Origin: Ixodes scapularis
Lineage: Eukaryota > Arthropoda > Arachnida > Ixodida > Ixodidae
Direction of reading: 5' to 3'
Assembly (NCBI RefSeq): GCF_016920785.2
Contig: NW_024609846.1
Location: 120,555,473-120,619,472 of the forward strand
Length of the DNA stretch: 64,000 nucleotides
Below are positions 57,272-64,000 of this stretch, in pieces; position 1 is the stretch's first letter, and each line of letters opens with the position of its first letter. Made by a program: the position numbers and the translations under genes. The notes under the pieces were generated by a model, which ran no database searches, was not told where the DNA came from, and saw only the letters and a program-made list of their open reading frames with translations.

Positions 57272-60200
57272 TCAACGCCCTGACGTACTTCTAATCCAAG
57301 AAGCCAATTCTGTTGCCATTAAAATTAGAGGCTTTACCTCTTATGCGTGCCCCTCTATCCCAAAATATCAAAGTGGCCCTCGTTCTACCCTTTGCGTGAA
57401 ACCAGGCTACGCGCTAGTGTACGTTCGTACCGACTGGCCGCAACATCAAATTGATCTCGCCCAACACTGCAACGACAGTCAAGAAATAGTCGCGGTTCGT
57501 GCCACGACCATTAAGAACAATAACGTGATCTTCGTCTCGGCATATCTTCGTCCTGGGGCAAAGCGGACAATCGATCACGATTGGATCTCTTACATTCATC
57601 AAACCTACCCCCAAGAACAGAAGTTGTATGGAGGCGATTTCAACCTGCATCATCCAGCCTGGGGATATACACGACAAACAAAAGAGGCGGAGCAGCTAAT
57701 GGAAAGAATGACGATGTGTAATCTCCATCTCATGAACGTGGCCGGGACTAAGACCCGCATGGCAGCCTGCGTAGGCCAGGGGGACACTTCTCCCGATCTT
57801 ACGTGGACCTCCAACGTCTTCTACCAACATCACGTCTGGAAATGTCTGCCCGATACCCGGGGCAGCGACCACTTTCCAATCGAAATACAATTTTCCCCCA
57901 CCCGAAAGCCCTGCCACACACTCGGTGCCAAACGCAAGGTTCACATTACTCACTGGGATCAATTTCGCCAAGAGCTGGTCAACAGATCAAACTCTGAAGA
58001 AATCGACTTTACATCCTCAATCCAGAACGCACTAAAAACTGCCACTATTTCCGTCAACACGGACGAGGACGCTCCCACACCCGATCTTCACCTGGCTTGC
58101 CTCTGGGCAAAACGCCTTCAACTACTTCAACGTTATCGCAGAGGCCGAAAAACCCCTGCGGCTCGACAAGCCGTCACCCGAGCCACCGTCGTGGCCAAGG
58201 AATACGCGAAACGCCTTGAAACGACCCGATGGCTCGATTACAGTTCGTCGCTATCCGAGAGAACGTCAATTAGGCAGCTTTGGGCCACAAGTCGAGCTCT
58301 CATGGGCAAAAAGAAAAGCAAGACGGCATCCCAAACTCTCGCCCTCCAGCTGGGCCTGACGGGACCTGAACTTGCGAATTTGGCCGGAGACGCGTTCTTC
58401 CCACAGCCAGCCACTCAGCCCGTATTAAAAGACCCCGTCTACTCCCCCGAAATCGTTGTGCCCAACCACGGTATGGACCGGCCGTTTTCCCTTGGGGAAT
58501 TAAATTGGGCGATTCACAAAAGCAAGACGCGATCCGCACCCGGGCCGGACAACGTCACCCCTGCCACGCTTCGGAACCTCCCTGACGAGACCCGCTTGCA
58601 GCTCCTTGACTGGATTAACGCAATCTGGGTATCTGGAGAGCTCCCCCAAGCATGGAAGCACTCGATCGTCGTGCCCATCCCCAAGGGGAACAAGGCCCGC
58701 AACACCATTAAAAACTTCCGCCCAATCTCGCTCACTTCCTGCGTGTGCAAGACCATGGAGCGAATGGTTCTCGCCAGACTAGATTGGTACCTCGAAAACA
58801 GCAACGCATTTCACCCTGCACAGACCGGCTTTCGGACCGGCCTAGGTGCGCAGGACAGTCTGGCTCTCATTTCCCACCATATCATCCGCACCAAAGGTCG
58901 ACGGCAGAATCACGCCTGCACCTTCGTCGCCGTAGATGTCAGTCGAGCTTTCGACTCCGTCCCGCACTCCTCCATCATGACAGCTGCGGTCAGTCTTGGC
59001 ATCTCTGGCCGAGCACTCAATTTTATTCGTAGCTTTTTGGCCAACCGCACGTTTTCAGTAGCCACTGGCCGAGAAGCAGAACAAACCCAGCCCAAACCGA
59101 ATCGGCTGGGAGTGCCTCAAGGCTCCGTTCTATCCCCGACACTTTTTAATATCGTGATGGCCGCCCTGCCGCACGCCTTAGCCGAGATTTCCGATATCGG
59201 CTTCACCCTATATGCCGACGACCTGACGATCTGGGCTTCTCACACCTGCAGCTTAGAAAAACAGGAAAAGGTTCTACAACATGCACTGGACGTCGTCGAG
59301 TCACATCTTTTCCGGGTGGGACTTCGTGCCTCCCCCGAGAAGACCACTTACGTCTGTGTCGCGTCCAAAAAGTATCGTGATGCTCAAGTAGCGGAGCGAC
59401 TTCATCTCGTCTTGGCCGGACGACGCATTAGCCCCTCCCCTTCTGTGCGAGTGCTCGGCATAGCAATTCGAGAGGACGCTGCTGCCGATTCCTGGCTTGA
59501 AGAGACAATAGAAACTTGTAACAAGGCACTCAACGTCATCCGCCGAATTTGCAGCTCTGGAGGGGGTGCTTCCGATACCGTCGCCAAACGGCTGTACAAA
59601 GCACTCGTGGTATCGCGAGTTTGCTATGGAGCACGTCATTTTTGGCTCTCTAAGGCACATTGGACCAAATTAGAAACTCTCAACAACCGTGCTCGGCGCG
59701 TAATCACCGGACTTCCACGCTTCACCCCCCTCAGCACTCTGAGAGCAACATCTGGAATAAACAACCTTCGGGATGTCGTCGAGACGAGAATGAGCGCTCA
59801 CGAAAAGCGACTACAACTCACCCCTTCAGGCCGAGGCATTTTGTCCCTTTTGGACAAGACGACCACCAAACTTCCGCGCTATCCAGCCACACTTCCTCCA
59901 TGGGAAGATCTGGCTGACATAACCACCACCCGCCCACTGCCCCGAAAGGGTGATGCTGAACAGCCCGCCCGTCGAGGTCGCGCACACATAAAAACGGTCA
60001 ACAGCTGGGACCCCGCCTTTTTTGCTGCCGTATACACTGACGTCGCCTCTCTCGAAGGTCCACAACCAAGGAAGACAATTGCGGCGTTCTTCCCCATGAG
60101 CAAGGCTGCATACCACGATGTCATCCCTCCCTCTTCCTCGACCAAACAGGGAGAACTCCACGCCATTTGCCTGGCTTTAGCATCAGCCCAGGAAGCTATG

Positions 60201-60965
60201 TCCTCCTCCACATCCGCCCTCCCTGCGAACCTTCGCATCTTTTCAGATTCACAGGAAGCAATCAAAGAATGCAAGGCTAGAGCCAGCCCTTCAAAGCTAG
60301 TGCGAAAAATTAAAAACCTCGCTTCGCAACTTCGTGGCCAGGGAGTTCACGTCAAGATCGAATGGGTACCTGGCCACGCCGGGATTCCTGGAAATGAAGA
60401 GGCTCATCGAATCGCCCGTGCCGCACTCTTCCTCTCGGGCGAGGAGACGAGTCCCTCACATCAATCAGAACACGGATACGCGACGCAGCGTGATCGCGCT
60501 TCTTGTCTCCGAACCTACAACCGCCAGTCCACCGCCCTCAACGATCACGCGGAACTGGACCCGGACGAGCACCGCACTCTCATCAGAAACGAATGTCGCA
60601 TTCGGCTCGAGGAACTTCTGCCCGAGGACCCGGACCCTCTTCCGTCGGGGTTGGGTCGTCGAGCAAGAGTCCTCCTTCTGCGCATCAGAACGGACACAAC
60701 GGTCGATCCAGCACGAATAGCAACATGGAGCCAAAACAAGTCCTCGGGCTTGTGCCAGCGCTGCAAACTCGGAGCCCGGGCTACCTTCGCCCACCTTGCC
60801 TGGTCCTGCCCGGACCTGGCAGCAATACGATCCCGCCACCGGCCACTCAAAATCATCCAGCTCGAAAGCTGGACGCACCCTCCAGGAACAGAGGGTGCAC
60901 GCAAGCGTGTGCTGCGGACCCTCCTCGACTTCGTGTTCGAGGCGGGACTGCAAGCGCATATCTGA
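57189..60965 (+). CDS. LINE ORF2, endonuclease-reverse transcriptase-RNase H, about 1258 aa
   Basis: The start is taken as the ATG at 57189, giving MIRILQWNCRGLGQ, the normal beginning of the APE-like endonuclease; the frame is open further upstream to 57075 inside ORF1. Domains: EEP endonuclease residues 1-230 with QEAN and the terminal SDH (about 226-228); reverse transcriptase about 440-720 with PGPDNV, FRPISL and the catalytic YADD at 675-678; RNase H about 945-1080 with YTD (D951), GELHAICLA, FSDSQEA and VPGHAGIPGNEEAHR; and a C-terminal CxxC...H...C motif. All key acidic residues are present. The protein would nick target DNA and copy the RNA in place. Translation is by reinitiation or +1 frameshift (inferred). 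Confidence 0.94.
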   Translation: MIRILQWNCRGLGQRAAELRTRFLERPDQRPDVLLIQEANSVAIKIRGFTSYACPSIPKYQSGPRSTLCVKPGYALVYVRTDWPQHQIDLAQHCNDSQEIVAVRATTIKNNNVIFVSAYLRPGAKRTIDHDWISYIHQTYPQEQKLYGGDFNLHHPAWGYTRQTKEAEQLMERMTMCNLHLMNVAGTKTRMAACVGQGDTSPDLTWTSNVFYQHHVWKCLPDTRGSDHFPIEIQFSPTRKPCHTLGAKRKVHITHWDQFRQELVNRSNSEEIDFTSSIQNALKTATISVNTDEDAPTPDLHLACLWAKRLQLLQRYRRGRKTPAARQAVTRATVVAKEYAKRLETTRWLDYSSSLSERTSIRQLWATSRALMGKKKSKTASQTLALQLGLTGPELANLAGDAFFPQPATQPVLKDPVYSPEIVVPNHGMDRPFSLGELNWAIHKSKTRSAPGPDNVTPATLRNLPDETRLQLLDWINAIWVSGELPQAWKHSIVVPIPKGNKARNTIKNFRPISLTSCVCKTMERMVLARLDWYLENSNAFHPAQTGFRTGLGAQDSLALISHHIIRTKGRRQNHACTFVAVDVSRAFDSVPHSSIMTAAVSLGISGRALNFIRSFLANRTFSVATGREAEQTQPKPNRLGVPQGSVLSPTLFNIVMAALPHALAEISDIGFTLYADDLTIWASHTCSLEKQEKVLQHALDVVESHLFRVGLRASPEKTTYVCVASKKYRDAQVAERLHLVLAGRRISPSPSVRVLGIAIREDAAADSWLEETIETCNKALNVIRRICSSGGGASDTVAKRLYKALVVSRVCYGARHFWLSKAHWTKLETLNNRARRVITGLPRFTPLSTLRATSGINNLRDVVETRMSAHEKRLQLTPSGRGILSLLDKTTTKLPRYPATLPPWEDLADITTTRPLPRKGDAEQPARRGRAHIKTVNSWDPAFFAAVYTDVASLEGPQPRKTIAAFFPMSKAAYHDVIPPSSSTKQGELHAICLALASAQEAMSSSTSALPANLRIFSDSQEAIKECKARASPSKLVRKIKNLASQLRGQGVHVKIEWVPGHAGIPGNEEAHRIARAALFLSGEETSPSHQSEHGYATQRDRASCLRTYNRQSTALNDHAELDPDEHRTLIRNECRIRLEELLPEDPDPLPSGLGRRARVLLLRIRTDTTVDPARIATWSQNKSSGLCQRCKLGARATFAHLAWSCPDLAAIRSRHRPLKIIQLESWTHPPGTEGARKRVLRTLLDFVFEAGLQAHI

Positions 60966-61071
60966 CTTCCCTCACGGCCTAGCAGCCAGGCGTCCGGCCA
61001 CCGCTGCATTCTATCCTTTCTCTTTCTTTTTTTTCGGCCAAATAATAAACGTTTTACTGACTGACTGACTG

Positions 61072-63279
61072 AATCTCCGTGTCTTTTTACCCTCACATTT
61101 AAAAAATATATTGGAAGATTTACTATCGATAACTGAATGGTTTAAGTACTGGGTCAGGCTAATAAATCTAAGACCAATATTTACACAAGCGTAGCGTGAT
61201 ATAATGTGTTCATTATTCGATATGATTGAAATCAATAAACAATGAAGACGAAGAGGAAAAGAATACACCCGAGTTCACTTTATGCCTAGAGTCACTAAAT
61301 GAGCTTTAAAGTATCGGCACTCCGTTCCCCAAAATTGTTTTGGGCGCCGCCATTTTGGGTCTTGCTCAGAGCAAACGCAACTGCCGATCATCGTGATCTA
61401 AAAGTACGACTTCCTCAGCATTAGATGCGGTGCTAGGAAGCTGATGCAATATTGCAATGCTCTGTCGCGGGTTGTTTAAACATTTGTGAGGGAGGGAAAA
61501 GCGTTTCCTGTGATTTTAGATAAAGCTTCATATAACTGGCAACCATGATTTTAAGCCACAATATGGCCAAGTGTCGTTACTCTGAACCGTAGCTAATTTA
61601 CTGGCACAAGCGGGAACAATGAAGAAGAGGCAGGTGTCAGAAGGTAGTGGCTTGTGGAATCCACGGGGCTTACGATATGGCCCCTCCAGGTATTACTGGG
61701 TGAAGCACTTCATGTGCCCTTTGCTTAGGGTGGAGCACGACATCTGGCCATTTTGTCCCCCTCTTTTATTTTTATTTTTTGTTCAGAAGCGCGTGAAAGA
61801 CCGTGTCCCTGCACGCGCTCGTGGCGCTGATTGTGCTATGGCGACATTTTGTTTTCGTCGATTTCTTTGTATTTTCCCCGTGAGCGCGTGTTGTCGGCAT
61901 CGGGTACTACTAGAGCCACTCAATATGGCAGCGTAGCTGCCAGAGTAGCGCCACGCTTTTCCCTGTGCCGCCTCTCACCGTGATTGGTCAAACGCGGTAC
62001 CATAGCAACGAACCGAGCTGGCTCGGTTCCTTTAGCAACCGAGTGAATACTCGTCACTTGACTTCAAAAGAGCCGTGATGTCACCGGTAAGATGGCAGCG
62101 CCCAGAGCTGGTGGATACGAGTTTGTTCGGTGTGCTGTAGTCGTAATGTACCGCTGCTTGCCGACGATTTCGGACTTCTTCGTGCTCTCTGACGCAGGTA
62201 TAACGTGAAGATCTGAAAGAATGTGACTTTATACCTTTTCTGTGCAAGAACGCTCTGGATATTAGCACCTGTGCGACAGTATCAGTCATATCGCCGTAGC
62301 GGTGCTCGGATTCCTGGATGTGTTCGAGGACCGATAAGACATTTTGCATGCAATTTTCGTATAGTCCTAGCCTTGTTTGAACGTTGGAATGTCTGAGAAT
62401 CAATGCAAATTGTATGCGGCGCATGTTGGACCTTGGGGGAGTTGTTTCAGCCCCAGGGAACCGCGTAATCTCAAACTTTTAGCGAGGAAGCTCACGCGAT
62501 CTTTACGTTTTGTACTAATCAACAATCTTACGATGTAGCTTTTAGGATAACATTTTCGCATTTTTTTGCTTCCTTTGAATGTTTGAATTTCTGAGAGTCG
62601 AAACGAAAGGTGTACGTCGTGTGTAGGGCCTAGGGGAAGTTGTTTCAGCCCTGGGTCACCGAATAATCACAGCAACTTTAAGGGAGGAAGCGCCAGCGAC
62701 CTTTAACCTTTTGTACTAGTCGACGATTTTACGAATCGACAGTTTTGAAGACTTTGATAAACGTACTTGCGTTGCAATAGCTTGCGTTTGATCTCAGTAT
62801 TTTTTTTTTCAAGTGACAAGCTGGCATTTGTTCAAATGGCGTATATGAAATGACCTGCTCTATAAGAATACATCAACACAAACTATTAAATTTATATGCT
62901 CAGAGGTGTGTTCGTCTTTGTAATTAACAAGTCACAGACAATTATTTTTTACGAGTGTAATATTTATTTTCTGCGGCTGGGCCCGTTTTGCACTCATTAA
63001 TGTCCTTGTGCTATGATGCTATCATCATGTGTGTATGGTTCTAAATATCCTCTTTGCAATGCCTACAAAAGCCAAAATGACGTCAACCGACCCCACTGCG
63101 TCACTCGGACGTATTCGTTCGTCAACAATCAATTCTTCGATGAATATTTGAATTCGCGTTCGTGGCCAATGAGTGCACATGAGTGCACTTGCGAATGATA
63201 AGTTCTATGGTGTGCTTAAAAAGCACGGTGGAAGCTTGGGGTCATCGCACCGGTGCCCTAGCATGTCACGACCGCGTGA
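61072..63279. other. Right flank of the LINE, no gene recognised
   Basis: Holds a diverged tandem duplication (about 62360-62540 and 62577-62760) sharing GTTGTTTCAGCC, GCGAC/GCGATCTTTA and TTTTGTACTA. Otherwise nothing is recognised. Confidence 0.45.
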
Positions 63280-63466
63280 CCGCTCATTCACACTGGAAAC
63301 GGATCCGCGTTCGCAAAGCGGTTGCGAACGCGGTTGTATAAAGATCCAGTACAATTGCACGCGTACTCGATGACATCGAATGCGCGTGCAACTGTACTGG
63401 ATCCTTATACAACCGCGTTCGCAAACGCTTTGGGAACGCGGATCCGCTTCCAGTGTGAATGAGCGG
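63280..63466. mobile_element. Near-perfect palindromic MITE, 187 bp
   Basis: Arms of about 90 bp pair along most of their length, from CCGCTCATTCACACTGG to its inverted copy, including GGATCCGCGTTC and GCGAACGCGGTTGTATAA. TGA occurs on both sides (63277-63279, 63467-63469), a possible 3-bp duplication. Confidence 0.8.
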
Positions 63467-63637
63467 TGATTCCACTGTTCTCTTTTGAGTTGCGGATTAA
63501 AGCTAAGGAAGAAGAAGTTAAAGAATCATTTCATGGCCCCTTTAGCACGGGTATGCGTGCTACACCAGATAAAAATATTGACATTTTGCATGCCGGTAAA
63601 CTTCCGGATGACCACTTGGCCTGTCGGCAAGAACACC

Positions 63638-64000
63638 TCATATCCGGCGTCCGTCTCTTTTGATGACGTTAACAATCCTCCGTAGACCACCGTGCTGTCC
63701 TTCCTGGTTTAACCCCGTCGACAGTTCATTGCCCAAAATGAGGGTGATACCGTCGTCAACGTCGCTCCTCGCCAGTCGGTGAGATAATCTCATCTTGAAT
63801 GAATGATTGGGTCTTGAAGTATGGTGCTGAGCATACATTCTCTTGCTATGGGGCAGTCGAGCAGCAGTCATGTCCCAAAGCAATCGTCCTGTCATGGCCG
63901 GCATAATCGGATTTTGTTCCATAGGAGCGAAGTCCGAAAGTACAAGAACGGTACGTTCGTCCCACGAAGCGGCCGCCATCCCGGCGGCGCGGAAAACCAC
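63638..64000 (-). CDS. Unrecognised open frame reaching the window edge
   Basis: About 120 codons open on the minus strand to the right edge, ending at a stop at 63638. Composition is protein-like (VLVLSDFAPMEQNPIMP), but I recognise no domain, and the neighbouring palindromic MITE suggests repeat sequence. It may be an edge of a transposon gene or chance. Confidence 0.25.
   Translation of the reverse strand: MVFRAAGMAAASWDERTVLVLSDFAPMEQNPIMPAMTGRLLWDMTAARLPHSKRMYAQHHTSRPNHSFKMRLSHRLARSDVDDGITLILGNELSTGLNQEGQHGGLRRIVNVIKRDGRRI

Larger units (their letters stand above)
55353..61071 (+). mobile_element. Complete-looking non-LTR retrotransposon (LINE, I/Jockey/R1-like with RNase H)
   Basis: Two long open frames, a 68-bp 5' UTR, a 106-bp 3' UTR with AATAAA (61044-61049) and an (ACTG)4 tail (61056-61071). 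A perfect 12-bp duplication AATCTCCGTGTC flanks it (55341-55352 and 61072-61083). The gag-like ORF1 with CCHC knuckles and the endonuclease-RT-RNase H ORF2 place it in the I/Jockey/R1/LOA group; I cannot fix the clade by eye. Intact frames plus an undecayed duplication suggest a recent insertion. Confidence 0.93.

Noticed and set aside
1..64000. CRISPR arrays, bacterial operons or ribosome binding sites
   Set aside because: The window is eukaryotic; the tandem repeats have no regular spacer pattern and no cas genes are present.

Overview
The window is eukaryotic. A single conserved host gene is spread over more than 30 kb in thirteen short exons with GT-AG introns, and nearly all remaining sequence is transposable elements, their fragments and simple repeats. 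The mixture (a Tao kinase of invertebrate type, gag-plus-RNase-H LINEs, Penelope-like elements with a GIY-YIG domain, piggyBac, hAT, pogo-like, Harbinger-like and possible P-like DNA transposons) fits a repeat-rich arthropod genome. A chelicerate such as a hard tick is my best guess. That is an inference from composition; the species cannot be named from the sequence. A run of 100 N (45304-45403) marks an assembly gap.

Left half, minus strand (1817-32091): a TAO-family serine/threonine kinase gene (Drosophila Tao, vertebrate TAOK1-3). I could join 13 coding exons into 827 in-frame codons. They run from the start methionine at 31978 through the complete kinase domain (Lys57, Asp151, Asp169, Ser181), a Gly/Ser-rich linker and most of the C-terminal coiled coils. 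The reading breaks off at the donor site at 1816, so the last exon or exons lie outside the window. Introns range from 58 bp to 5.5 kb. The 5' leader contains a 20-codon upstream ORF and appears to be spliced; a CpG-rich block near 35.7-36.1 kb is a weak candidate for the first non-coding exon and promoter.

The large introns and the upstream region are filled with DNA transposons, many with readable target-site duplications (TSDs). They include five elements at TTAA sites (one a piggyBac fragment nested in another), TA-site pogo/mariner-like elements, hAT elements with 8-bp duplications, and a 1.9 kb element with an 8-bp duplication that hosts a 0.75 kb Harbinger-like element. Several are nested, so relative insertion order can be read directly.

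Right half (about 45-64 kb): no host gene is recognised. It contains a degenerate 2 kb hAT transposon; two head-to-head Penelope-like element ends, one split by a 2.6 kb insertion that carries a broken LINE; a 9-bp minisatellite; and a LINE retrotransposon at 55353-61071 that looks complete. That LINE has both ORFs open (gag-like, 616 aa; endonuclease-RT-RNase H, about 1258 aa), a polyadenylation signal, an (ACTG)4 tail and a perfect 12-bp target-site duplication, so it is probably young.
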